A DNA stretch of 64,000 nt. Source: Ariolimax columbianus (Eukaryota > Mollusca > Gastropoda > Stylommatophora > Arionidae). The stretch's first letter is position 1, and each line of letters opens with the position of its first letter. The stretch spans positions 38,910,293 to 38,974,292 of the forward strand of contig JAVGWX010000004.1 of NCBI GenBank assembly GCA_036924085.1, read 5' to 3'. Below, in pieces: positions 44,557 through 54,880 of the stretch. The position numbers were made by a program, and so were the translations under genes. Below the pieces are notes generated by a model. That model had not been told where the DNA came from. It was given only the letters and a program-made list of their open reading frames with translations, and ran no database searches.

Positions 44557-45903
44557 TCATGTAGCATGTCCTTTGAAGAACATCGCTCCCATCATAGTCT
44601 GTCTGAAAGAAACTCGTTCCCTTGCCAAAACACCAGCTTCCGCCACTGTCATACTCAGGCATTCCTGGATATCTTGGTGCCAACCTCTTCTTGGTCTACC
44701 CCTTCCTGTTTTGCCTGGCACCATACCTTCCATCACCGTTCTCTCAAGACCGTTGTGTCTCTTGATGTGACCAAAGTATTTGCATTTTATGGCCAAAATG
44801 GAATTGATAAACCAATTCTCCTCTATGCTCAACTCTTGCTGAATGTCTACATTTGTTCTTTTCTCTGTCCAGGGTATTCTGAGGATCTTTCTGTAACATT
44901 GTGACTCGAAGGATTCGATTCTTTGTCTAGAAGTTTTGGTAATCGTCCATGCTTCACAACCATAAGCTGCCACAGGAAAAACACAGGCTCTCAAGACTTT
45001 TACCGTTTTGTTGGTGCCCTGCCATAATTTCTTCAGGCTGTTCAGTCTCTGCATTGCTATGGCTAGTCTTCTTCTGATTTCTTTCAAGCAGTCACCATTT
45101 CTGTCAATTCTGGAGCCCAGATATTCAAAATGTATGACCTGATCTATTTCCTCACCACCCACTGTAAATTTATGCTGACATTGTGTTTTATCAGTGGTCA
45201 TTATCTTTGTTATGTTTATGTTTATGAACAGATTTTGATCTTTACTATGTCCATTAACGGCTGAAAGTAGCTGCTCTAGCCCTTCTGTGTCATCTGCGTA
45301 TCGTAACTCTGGAATCTCGTACTCCCCAATCGTAAATGGGTCGAAACATTCAATGTTCTCATCTTCTCGAACATTTGTCATTATACATTCCGCATATATG
45401 TTGTACAGATAAGGTGAGAGGATACATCCCTGTCGGACTCCCTTTTGTACTGCAAACCAATCTGATGTTTGGCCAGATACTCGGACAGCGGCCTGTTGAT
45501 CTTGGTATAATGTTTCAATGAGATGGACTATATGCAAAGGAAACCCCATTTCCTTCATGATTCTCCACAGATTTTGATGTTTCACCGTGTCGAAGGCCTT
45601 AGTGTAATCAATGAAACATGTGAACAGGTCTACATTAAACTCTATACATTTTTCATTGATATTCCTTAAATTGAATATGTGGTCCCGGGTCCCTCTGTCT
45701 TTCCTAAAACCTGCCTGGACTACGTGAATTTCAGATTTAAACCTTTTCTCTATCCTTCTTAATAGGATTCGCAAGAGTATCTTGGTAGCGTGACTGATCA
45801 GCGCGATAGTTCTGTAGTTCGTGCACAGCTTCAGGTAGCCTTTTTTGGGGAGGGGAATATAAATTGATTTCTTCCATGCTTCTGGATATCTGCACTGTGC
45901 CAT
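44557..45903 (-). pseudogene. LINE reverse transcriptase, 448-codon frame
   Basis: It reads, in order, WKKSIYIPLPKKG, TNYRTIALISHATKILL, VQAGFRKDRGTRDHI, LFTCFIDYTKAFDTV, GVRQGCILSPYLYNIY, LRYADDTEGL (catalytic box), HFEYLGSRI, then YGCEAWTITKTSRQRIESFE, LRIPWTEKRTN and TGRGRPRRGWHQDIQ. All RT motifs are present in one frame; RYADDT has both Asp. The upstream part is in another frame (46463-45831), with the shift near 45895-45905. It is an APE-type non-LTR element without RNase H. Confidence 0.92.
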
Positions 45904-46463
45904 ATCTGTTTAAACAGCTTGTGATAGACTCGAGCACATGCCTCTCTTCCTGCTTGTATTAGCTCTGCTGGGATATCATCACATCCTGGAGACTTTCCCT
46001 TTTTCAGGCTTTTAATTGCAGAGCGTACTTCTTCCAATGTTGGTTCAGGTTCTTTCTCATCCTTTGGTAGGATTGTAACTGAGCGCTTTGTGCTATCTCC
46101 ATACATGGTTCTGCAGTACTCTCTCCATCTATTCAGTATGTCTTTGGTTTCTGTTAATGTGTTATCCTCTTTGTCATTTATGACATGTGGAACCGGACGG
46201 AATTCCCTTGTCAGTGTTCTTATTGCTTTGAATGCATTTCTTTCTCTGCCTTGTTGTTGTAGGTTTTTTATATCCTTACATGTTTCTACTATGTATCTTC
46301 TTTTATCTTTTCTTATTTCTCTTCTAACTTTTCTTGCGCAGTTTTTATATGCTGTGTTGGTCCCCTTACTTCCCATTTGTTTTAATTGTTGCCTTTCTGC
46401 AATGAGTTTCTGTGTTTCCTCTGTTATATAGCTATGTGTCTTGTGCAATATCTTTGGAATCAT
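45831..46463 (-). pseudogene. Same LINE, spacer and RT fingers, second frame
   Basis: It reads IPKILHKTHSYITEETQKLI, VRREIRKDKRRYIVETCKDI, AIRTLTREFRPVPHVIND, EEVRSAIKSLKKGKSPGCDD, IPAELIQAG. This is the spacer and start of RT. The frame overlaps the following one by about 70 bases, so a single-base shift separates them. Upstream it is interrupted at 46463-46474 by the inserted SINE1. Confidence 0.9.
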
Positions 46464-46474
46464 TTCTTTTGCTG

Positions 46475-46715
46475 GGGACGGCGTGGCCTAGTGGCACGGC
46501 TCACAAACCGAAGGGGCTGGGTTCGATCCCCATCACAGCACCGGCCGTTACCCCAGGGAAGCAAACCCTAAGAAAATGCAGGAGGAAGCAGACCCTTACA
46601 TAAAATGCATGCTAAAGTCGGATGCACTGGGCCGACAGGCGCAAAATAAAAATCACAGTGCAATGCACTTATAGAGAAATTTTAGAGAAATAAGGCGAAC
46701 GCAAAAAAAAAAAAA
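46475..46715 (+). mobile_element. SINE1, full length, with perfect 13-bp target duplication
   Basis: ATTTCTTTTGCTG stands at 46462-46474 and 46716-46728. The 241-base element has a tRNA-like head (GACGGCGTGGCCTAGTGG; GGGTTCGATCCCCATCACAG), a body (GGAGGAAGCAGACCCTTACA, GTCGGATGCACTGGGCCGAC) and a terminal A14 tract. It lies within the coding part of the minus-strand LINE. It is the reference copy for the other four in this window. Confidence 0.97.
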
Positions 46716-46728
46716 ATTTCTTTTGCTG

Positions 46729-47827
46729 TCAAGATCAAAATATCCCTTGCGTACGATGTCAACTCCTCAGATGTCATCTTTTCCTGTACAGCAAGCAACC
46801 CCTCAAATTTGTTTTCTACTTTGATGTTGTATTCAGTAGGTATTGCTGATACATCGAAGCGTATTGGCTGGCAACCTTTATTGATCCTACATAGTCTTGT
46901 TTGGAAAACTGCAAACAGTAATTCATGGTCCGTATCGCAGTCTGCTCCTGGCAGCGTTTTTGTTGCCAGCACATTTGATCTCCCTCTTTTTTGCACTAGG
47001 ATGTAATCTATTTGGTTTCTGCTGTTGCCATCAGGGGAGGTCCACCTGTACAGTCTTCGTGGATGTTGTTTGAAGAAGGTGTTGGCAATGGAGAGGTTGT
47101 TTTCCGTGCAGAATTCAACCAGTTTTTCTCCTCGCTCATTTCTGTGTCCCAAACCAAAAGGTCCTCGAACACTTCTCTCCTCTTCGACTCTTTCCTCTCC
47201 GACTTTCGCATTGAAATCACCAATGATGACCAAGATGTCTCTTTTTTCAACTTTTTCAATCGCTTCTTGCAAGATGTTATAGAAATCATCCATTTCACAA
47301 TCGTCTGCTGATGATGTTGGTGCATACACTTGAATTATTGTTAAATTTCTAGTCTTTTTCTTTAGTCTGATTACAATTATTCGGTCGTTGACTGGATTGT
47401 AACCGAGTAGGGAAGGTGCTGTCTTCTTTGACAGAATAAAGCCGACCCCGCTTTTTCCACCCTTGTCCGTCCCAGAGTATATAAATGTTTCTCCTGAGGA
47501 GCTGGTACAGTGCCCTTGACCGGCCCATCTATGCTCAGAGACTCCAAGAATCTCTATCTTGGTTCTCTCCATTTCTCTTCCGATCATGAACAACTTGCCC
47601 TGGAATAGGCTCCTGGCATTCCAGGTGCCTATTCTTAGTTTTGTTTTTAGTCCCATTTCAGAATTGTCCACTGTAATGCAGTCAGGCTTTAGGCCGTCAT
47701 CTCTATTACTTGTACTGACTCTGAAATCGGCCTCTTCCCCATTTGGCGTCGATGATCTGCCTGGCCTGAGGGCTTCACCATCAGATCTTTGAGTTTCATT
47801 TCTCTCGACTGTCATGTTTCTTGGCAT
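46729..47827 (-). pseudogene. Same LINE, endonuclease domain
   Basis: One frame from 47827: after about 60 variable residues, KLRIGTWNARSLFQGKL, IEILGVSEHRWAGQGH (catalytic Glu), NLTIIQVYAPTSSADD, ILVIIGDFNAKVGEE (Asp and Asn), RLYRWTSPDGNSRNQIDYIL and GADCDTDHELLFAVF (final Asp-His). All signature residues of an APE-type endonuclease are present. The frame then runs to LTAKEI, where the SINE cuts it. With the two RT frames this is a nearly full-length LINE. Confidence 0.93.
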
Positions 47828-48230
47828 TTTACATCCAGTAGTTTGCCATTGCTTTCTGGACGTTGTTCTGGCCGCTTACCAACTATGGTCTCTGGTGCGC
47901 CCTTAGCCCGATACCAGGCGTTTCCAGCTCCCGCTTTCAGAGTCGTCGCACAGGTCGATCTTCCGCCTCGTCCACCAGCAGCTGTGAGTACTTGTCAGGG
48001 GTGGACTCCCCTTTTTGTCATTTCACCCACATAGTTTAGCCGGCCAGCCAAAGCCGTTGCCCGGGGGGGTGGCGCCGCCGTACACAGGCAGACTCTAGGA
48101 GCCATACGTGAGCTAGACAGAAGCGGGGGAACCAAATAGGATCCTGGCCATCAGGGATGTGGCTGCCTCTCACCGTGAGGTGCTATCCCTTACACACTTC
48201 TGCCCTAGTAAAGTGAATATTTTTTGTCCA
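47828..48230 (-). other. 5' untranslated region of the minus-strand LINE
   Basis: GC-rich sequence upstream of the endonuclease frame, unlike the AT-rich surroundings, with GGGGGGGTGGCGCCGCCGTA. The likely 5' end is near 48195-48230, where composition falls back to AT-rich. This is inferred from position and base composition. Confidence 0.55.
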
Positions 48231-48309
48231 TGTCACCCATGACAAGTTTAAGAACAGACCATGCAGAAAAAAAAAAGGGTGAAAGGAAAATAAAGAGAGA
48301 ATGTGAGTG

Positions 48310-48311
<2 letters not shown>

Positions 48312-48368
<57 letters not shown>

Positions 48369-48545
48369 TGTATACTCACATGTACACAGATACACACACA
48401 AACATACACACACACATACACACACACATACATACATACACGCATGCACACTTACATACACGCTTACATACATAATTACATGCATACGTACATGCATACT
48501 TACTTACATACATACATACTTACATACATCCTTACATATATACTT
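48312..48545. repeat. (GA)n, (CA)n and (CATA)n microsatellites
   Basis: A GA run of about 52 bases (48315-48366) passes through CA/CACATA repeats into imperfect (CATA)n to 48545. Open frames here are repeat artefacts. Confidence 0.95.
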
Positions 48546-49254
48546 GGCGAGGTGAGGTGATGTTCATCCATCACATGTGATGAAGATCACTCTCTTTGTT
48601 CAGCATTGTGGACAGTCTTTTCTCTTGCTGTGTCTGCTGAAATGGGTGACCTGCGCTGTGATTTGAATTAAAGTGAGGAAGAAACTGCACCTTTTGTCCA
48701 CCTCACTCTCTAGTCCTGAGCTACCTTTGGCCAGTGGCAAGATATTTATCGAAACGACTGGAGATGGCATAGGATGCAGATTTTTCCTCAGGGTTTACTC
48801 CCGAAGCCTTTCCCATAAACAGGTATCCCGCAAGACAGTGGAGGGGGATGGTATCTAACGTTTTGTGTCGTGCCTATTCCAAAACCACAAGAGGTCGTAG
48901 GGACATCACTTAGCGTGTGAGTGAGCTTGGCATCTGTCCTCGGCTGTGTTCAGTCCATTATAGTCGTGACTAAATCTCTCACACGCCAATTTTGTGAAGT
49001 TCAGCTGTGTGAACTAGACTGTGAAATACAACACAGGTTTAAGCTATTCTTATAGCCTATGTCCAGACCAGGATAACTGGACGGAAGAAATAAAAAAAAA
49101 CGAACGAATTAACAAGTCCAAATGTAAACAATACATTTCCGTGAACATCAGTGTAAGTCGTCAACTAGTGTGAATTCCAGGCAAATTTCGTAGTCTGGGG
49201 GCATCCAGAATTAACTAAAACAGCAGAGCAATCTAGTCCTGCTAGTGTTTACGG
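48546..49254. other. Unassigned stretch with a short LINE 3' match
   Basis: Around 48880-48935 AAGAGGTCGTAGGGACATCA and GTGTGAGTGAGCTTGGCAT resemble the LINE 3' region at 30575-30620, so part of this may be a decayed LINE tail on the minus strand. The rest has no recognised content. Confidence 0.4.
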
Positions 49255-49495
49255 CGCCATTTTTGCCGCTATCCATACATACATATTTACATACATACAT
49301 ACATACATACAAACTTACATACATACATACATACTTACTCACTCACTCACTCACTCACTCACTCACTCACTCACTCACATACAACCTTACATACAACCTT
49401 ACTTACATACATACTTACATAAATACTTACTTACATACTTTCATACATACATACTTACTTACATACATACTTACATACATACTTACATATACATG
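49255..49495. repeat. (CATA)n / (CTCA)n microsatellite
   Basis: Imperfect CATA repeats, then ACTC repeats at 49337-49378, then CATA again. 49496-49950 has nothing recognised. Confidence 0.95.
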
Positions 49496-49954
49496 ACATG
49501 TAAAGGTAGATTAGTAAACAATATAGGAAACAAACAATATGTTTGATGCAATCTCTTTCTTGTAAACATCTCTAAACATTTTAGCAGCCACAAAACAAAA
49601 TATTGTATAATTATTCACCATGAATATTTCATCACCCAGGTCCCAGCTAGTGATTATGCCACTGCTTTGTCTTGTTTACTAATTCCACAATAGCATTTGA
49701 AAACAGAGCGCACCTTACATCATATTTGAGGTTCAGCAAACAGTTTTGTTTTTTATGGTCTCTTTGAAGGCAAGAGAGGAAAATCCTACCTCACATTTGT
49801 AGGTGTATGGAAACAGCAATAATTGCAACATGGCCATGCAAGCTGTCACACACTATTTAGCAAGAATTGATAACCAGTAAGGGTCTGAATGGTTCTTCTT
49901 TTCTTTAAATAATATTTTGTGCTTACTGCTTTACTCCATCATTGGGAAGAAAGA

Positions 49955-50290
49955 CTAATGTCTGGTCAGGCAAAACATACTGATCAGACATGTTAGTCAG
50001 GGTCAGGCAAAACATACTGGTCAAGACTCTCACTTTGGCTTCCTTGTAGCCCTTCCTGGAAACTGGCTGTTTTCGTGGCAGCCTGGCTAACAAGGTGAGG
50101 GAGCGACGTGAACCCCATAGTAGTGAAGCCAAGCATAGCACAACCGCCACTGGAAGACCCTGGTCTACCTTTATCAGCTGGCTCGGGATGTGAGGAAAGC
50201 TACTGCAACCTGCCACTTAACGTACTTTTTAGGGCGCACAAAAGAGTAAACCTGCTCATTGTAGGCATTCGAAAAAACAACAACATCCTT
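49955..50290 (+). mobile_element. Repeat U, copy 2
   Basis: It corresponds to 19905-20245: CAAAACATACTGATCAGAC, CAGCTGGCTCGGGATGTGAG and AGGGCGCACAAAAGAGTAAA. The first part, GTCAGGCAAAACATACTG, is itself repeated at 49965 and 50001. Class unknown. Confidence 0.6.
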
Positions 50291-50548
50291 TTCTCTGTAA
50301 ATTCACAAACACTATCACGGATTCATTTTAGTCATGTCACATAGAAGTGGGTTTATAATTCACTAATATATAAACCTTTCTAGTTCATAAAAGTATTTGT
50401 CTTTACACCTTCCTCTGAAGTCCATCTTGAATATTTATAATCCAATGGGCTAAAGTTTGTGTGATTAAAAATCAAGGTTATGTTGTTCAAGAGGCAATCA
50501 TGTTCTCTTCTATTGATGTTGTGGCTTTGTTTTTTGTTTTCTATCCAG

Positions 50549-50652
50549 ATCTAGATGATGTTTTTCTTCTTGAGCCATCAGAGACTAAAGTGACCTACTT
50601 GGGAAATGTGGAACTACTATGCAGGCCTCCTGAGGGAAACCCTGCAGCTAAG
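50549..50652 (+). CDS. Exon C5: first part of Ig2 (module C)
   Basis: The acceptor is GTTTTCTATCCAG and the donor TAAG/GTATGC. It is 104 nt, phase 1 to phase 0, the invariant length for this exon. It encodes LDDVFLLEPSETKVTYLGNV, then ELLCRPPEGNPAAK. CRPPEG-x-P is identical to the vertebrate UNC5 Ig2 motif as I know it. Confidence 0.95.
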
Positions 50653-50702
50653 GTATGCCTGACTGCATGACTAAATAGTAGTTTAAAAAAAAATATTATT
50701 AT

Positions 50703-50945
50703 TCTTTGCCTTGCCATATTTTCTCTATTCCCCAAGGCAGTGTGCATTGCACTATGTTTTTATTTTATGCCTGTCGGCACAGTGCATTTGACTTCGGCAT
50801 GCATTTTGTGAAAGGGTTTTTGCTTCCTCCTGCATTTTCTAAGGGTTTGCTTTCCCAGGGTAATGGTCGATGCTGTGATTGGGTAGCAAACCCAGCACCA
50901 TTGGCTTGTTAGCCATGTCACTTTACCACTAGCTCGCACTGTTCC
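50703..50945 (-). mobile_element. SINE1 copy, minus strand
   Basis: In reverse it has the head (GTGCGAGCTAGTGGTAAAGTG; GGTGCTGGGTTTGCTACCCA), GAAAATGCAGGAGGAAGCAA, GAAGTCAAATGCACTGTGCC and a tail ending GAATAGAGAAAATATGGCAA. It begins about 50 bases after exon C5. Confidence 0.9.
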
Positions 50946-51536
50946 CAACTGAAAAGTAGTGTTGTGTGACTTGAGTTTGATAAAAAAGACATATATTACG
51001 ACAAACCTGTTGGAAAATGAAAGTAATGAGGTATTTTGCACAGCACATAATAGTTCTTCTAAGGTAGAAAACTTCTTAACATTAAGCATTGCACACATCG
51101 CTGAATGTGAATAGTCTAAAGTTTTAAAAGAAACCTTTAGCAATCACTTCACTAAATTGTATATGATTCAGGTAATGTAAGAGTGAATAACTCACTTTCC
51201 TCAGCGGTTTAAATGAAGAAGAAATAACATGCAAAAATGAAATAATGGAAAATATACCTTCTAACTTATTGATAATAAAGTCCTGATTTGAATGTCAAAT
51301 TTAAATGTATTTCAAAACAAGACAGGGAGTAATATTGTATTTTTGTATGATAAAAGAAAATATTGAGATTAAAGAATGCTGTGTTTCACAAATGAAAGTA
51401 TTATGGTAATAGGAAAAGAAGATATCAAACCATCAACATTTAATAATGATGACCTCAGCATTCTCAGATCAGAAGTAAAGAACACAACAAAAAATATAAG
51501 CAAGGGGAAGCAATTAACACAGACACAATAAATATC

Positions 51537-51850
51537 TCCTGAGTGGTCTGCCGGGGTCTTTGTGTATGACAAAGACAAGAATAGCACCACTGTCTCATAG
51601 AGAGCATGTCGTAAGAGGTTACTAATTGTGCGAAATGGCAAAACATCGGCCATTGTTAAGTGGTTTGCTGAGAACAGCATAGATGGCACCTAACAGGCTG
51701 CGAGTCTACTTCACTCTAGTATTTGAGTCTATTAAGATGGATTCACACATCAGTTAACCACCCTTTGCAGCATTTGTCCCAATGTAGCGGAGTAATAAAC
51801 TGCTTGAACCTAGTCCGCTACACACAAAAATCCTCCTTCCAGCTTACTTA
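51537..51850 (+). mobile_element. Repeat T2, plus copy
   Basis: It shares GGGGTCTTTGTGTATGACAA, CATAGATGGCACCTAACAGG, GAGTCTATTAAGATGGATTC and GCGGAGTAATAAACTGCTTG with 9895-10290. Confidence 0.8.
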
Positions 51851-51993
51851 CTTAAGGAAGTAAATAAGTACCATATGACCTGATTATTTCAGTCTTTATA
51901 ACACTCATGGCGCCACACAAACCAAATGTTCAGAATTCAGAATAATCAGCATTAGGAGCCACACCGTTAGCATACTACTCACAATTTTACAGG

Positions 51994-52305
51994 AATTAGA
52001 CATAGATGAGGAAAGGAACCTAGGGGTTATAATAGAGCATACAGGTAAGGTGAGTGAGCAAGTTCAGGCAGCAGTGAATAAGTCGAATGCAATGTTAGGT
52101 ATGATACAAATAAATATAAACATAGGAGTAAGAAAGTGATTGTCAAACTATAACGCATCGGTTAGACCTAGATTGGAGTACTGTGTACAGGTGTGGAGTC
52201 CTTATCGTAGAGGAGATATAAACATGCTGGGAAGGATACAAAGAAGAGCCACATATAGTGGGATTCCAGAATTACAGTTATGAGGAAAGACTCAGAAAAA
52301 CCAGC
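51994..52305 (+). pseudogene. CR1-like LINE, first half of a split copy
   Basis: It follows the copy at 61882 closely: GATGAGGAAAGGAACCTAGG, then [20 protein letters not shown] can be read from 52150, and the sequence stops inside AGACTCAGAAAAACCAGCCT. The continuation appears at 54953 after 2.65 kb of inserted DNA. Confidence 0.88.
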
Positions 52306-53029
52306 CTACACACACACACACACTTTTATACAACTTTTTTCCCATTGCTGGGGTCTTTGAAGCATTTTGAAGGCTGAGGACTACAGGCCACTTCGCCAGT
52401 GCTGTCGCCACGTCGTCTCCTGGCTATGTTTATTTATTTCACCTCCAACAAAAAAACAACATATGCCATACCAAGGATTCTTCTTCTTCATCGTACGCTG
52501 TTTACAGCGATATTTACGTTGCACTGATTTAATTTGTTAGCCAGTGGCTCAGTGCATCCGATTTCAACAGGCGTTTCTGTAGGGTTGCCCTCCTTAGCCT
52601 TTGGCTGTCCCCAGCCTAACTGCAAGGCAGCAGTTGTTTTTGGTCAGAGTTGTCTCTCTTGGGAAGTTGTCTTGCAGGACTATCGAGTCTTCCCTACTCG
52701 TGTCTATAGCGTTTGGCAATGATATGATGGACTATGTACTAGTTTGTACTATCCCGGAAGAGAGGCAGTCCAGTGTGACTTTTTCCCAGGATCGTCACGT
52801 CCTGCCAGAAACGTAGCATATGCATATGAGTGAGGTATCTTTTTGCTCGCTCTATTTTCTCGGCTCATCTGCAGTGATGGTACGCCTAGCATTCCCCGCC
52901 ACCCGGGAGCTTGTCACCATAGGACAGGAGGTGCAGTGTCCGCTGGACTGCATCTCTTCTGCGTCCATTGGAATGACTGATAGCAGACAGATGCAAAGAG
53001 CGAGGAAGGAGTGCATTTTACCAGGTGCA

Positions 53030-53230
53030 TTCCTGCGGCTCGATCGGGCCGGGACACAAGCCCCAGCCATGTCGTAGCCTCCCATCTCAGCGGTGCTGAG
53101 ATTTTGGGCGGGATTCTGGCTTAGAGGCGTTCGGCCGTAATCCCTCAGATGGTAGCTTATCAGCCAAGCACGTGGACCAAATGTCAGCGATCTGTGATTC
53201 CTCTCGAAATAGTGCATTTGACCAGGTGAC
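53030..53230 (-). rRNA. 28S rRNA 3' region, fragment 1 (pseudogene)
   Basis: In reverse it has CCGAACGCCTCTAAGCCAGA, CCCGCCCAAAATCTCAGCAC and GATGGGAGGCTACGACATGG, the conserved end of nuclear large-subunit rRNA. GCCAAGCACGTGGACCAAAT on the + strand is another conserved piece. Beyond 53200 it loses similarity. It is clearly diverged and cannot be functional. Confidence 0.8.
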
Positions 53231-53444
53231 AAGCCTAGTCTTGCACGGAGATGTTGTCCGCCTAGGGAGCGGACATATCTCATGGTCAAGGGTTGAGTCT
53301 CAGCAGTTCGCAGTGAGGTAGCTGATCTACTGCTTAGGGCACCCGACCGAGAACTAAGTCTTCTACAAATGATTTAATTCCTCATCGCCGTATGGGGTGA
53401 ATATCGAGCAGCTTCCCGCCCGTTTTTATCAGCGGACGGCAGAG

Positions 53445-53800
53445 ACCTCATTCTGCGGCTTGACCGGGCGGGGCTGGAGCGTGACCCCGAGGTCTCCACC
53501 ATGTCGAAGCCTCCCTTTGCATTCGTGCTGGGCTGCTTTTGGGCGGGATTTTTGGCTTAGAGGCGTTCGGCCGTAATCCCTCACCTCGAACCGTTGGCTT
53601 ATCCGCCTAGTACGTGAACCAAAATGTCTGCGGCTCCTCTCGGGCTTAGCAGGATTACCGTAGCAAAGCCCTGTCATTAGTAGGGTAAAGCTGACCTGTC
53701 TTCAGAGGGTCTATTTCCAGCACCTGTTCAATATTAGCCAGACCGTATCAATAGAGGGCTTTTAGTTTGTCAATGGCCAAGTTTCTGGAGCCTGCGATTT
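53445..53800 (-). rRNA. 28S rRNA 3' region, fragment 2 (pseudogene)
   Basis: A second, more diverged copy about 419 bases from the first: the + strand has GGCTTAGAGGCGTTCGGCCG, CTAGTACGTGAACCAAAATG, GCGGCTCCTCTCGG, GCAGGATTACCGTAGCAA and TAGTAGGGTAAAGCTGACCT. The order is that of 28S rRNA in reverse. Confidence 0.78.
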
Positions 53801-53804
53801 CTGT

Positions 53805-54076
53805 GGGTCTAATACCAGCACATATTCACTATTAGACCCATCGAAGGTGCTCTCTTTTGACAGTCATTCTACACTATTGGCGTGTTTAGTCAATTTTAGC
53901 CTCAGGCTCCACTCCTGATAGTGCTCTTCCGTCAATTCCTTTATCAAACACTGGATGCAGACCAACCGAGCCACAGGGGGCATAACCCCAGATTTCTGAG
54001 GGTCTAAATCCAGCACCAGTTCCATATTAGACCCCAGGAAAGTGGTCTCGGCATTTCAGTCATTTCAGTGTTGGCC
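53805..54076 (-). rRNA. Short 28S/18S rRNA junction repeats (pseudogene)
   Basis: GGGTCTAATACCAGCACATA (53807) and GGGTCTAAATCCAGCACCAG (54002) both resemble the 28S text GGTCTAAACCCAGC. The first is followed by a degenerate 18S piece, GCCTCAGGCTCCACTCCTGA with TCCGTCAATTCCTTTA. The second leads into the good 18S segment. So a 28S-18S junction occurs twice. Confidence 0.6.
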
Positions 54077-54880
54077 GTGTTGAGTCAAATTAAGCCGCAG
54101 GCTCCACTCCTGGTGGTGCGCTTCCGTCAATTCCTTTAAGTTTCAGCTTTGCAACTATACTTCCCCCGGAAACCAAACACTTTGGTTTCCCGGAAGCTGC
54201 CCGCAGAGTCATCGAAGCAACTCCTGCGGATCGCTAGTCGGCATCGTTTATGGTCAGAACTACGACGGTATCTGATCGTCTTCGCGCCTCTGACTTTCGT
54301 TCTTGATTAATGAAAACATTCTTGACAAATGCTTTCGCAGTAGCTCGTCTTGCGGCGATCCAAGAATTTCACCTCTAACGCCGCAATACGAATGCCCCCG
54401 TTTGTCCCTGTTAATCATTACCTCTAGTTCCGAAAACCAACAAAATAGAACCGAGGTCCTATTCCATTATTCCATGCACCATTATTCAGGCAGCCGAGGC
54501 CTGCTTTGAACACTCTAATTTTTTCAAAGTAAACGCGCCGGCCACCCAGGACGCTCAGCGAAGAGCACCCGTGGGAGAGAGCCGGCAGACGGTAGAGCAG
54601 GAGACAACGGGCAGTGAACCGGCGCGAGCCGGACCGTCCGCCTGCGCCTGAGATCCAACTACGAGCTTTTTAACTGCAACAACTTTAATATACGCTATTG
54701 GAGCTGGAATTACCGCGGCTGCTGGCACCAGACTTGCCCTCCAATAGATCCTCGTTAAAGGGTTTAAAGTGTACTCATTCCAATTACGGGGCCTCGAAAG
54801 AGTCCCGTATTGTTATTTTTCGTCACTACCTCCCCGTGCCGGGAGTGGGTAAGTTGCGCGTCTGCTGCCTTCCTTGGATG
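54077..54880 (-). rRNA. 18S rRNA internal fragment, about 800 nt (pseudogene)
   Basis: The + strand shows the reverse complement of small-subunit rRNA landmarks: GAGTCAAATTAAGCCGCAGG, CTTCCGTCAATTCCTTTAAG, GAACTACGACGGTATCTGAT, CTTGGCGATCC-type text, GGAATTACCGCGGCTGCTGG and GCTGCCTTCCTTGGATGT. It covers roughly the middle of the molecule, with a GC-rich variable region at 54530-54650. It looks much better preserved than the neighbouring 28S pieces. Both molecule ends are missing. Confidence 0.93.

Noticed and set aside
48183..48555. Open frames across GA, CA and CATA repeats, both strands
   Set aside because: They are low-complexity translations of microsatellites without any other support.
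49245..49496. 83-codon frame of Tyr-Ile-His-Thr repeats
   Set aside because: It is the (CATA)n / (CTCA)n array.
52852..53289. 145-codon minus-strand frame
   Set aside because: It overlaps the 28S rRNA fragment; the peptide is translated rRNA.
54077..54880. A functional 18S rRNA gene
   Set aside because: Only the middle of the molecule is present, joined to rearranged 28S pieces and nested in a SINE, so it is a pseudogene.
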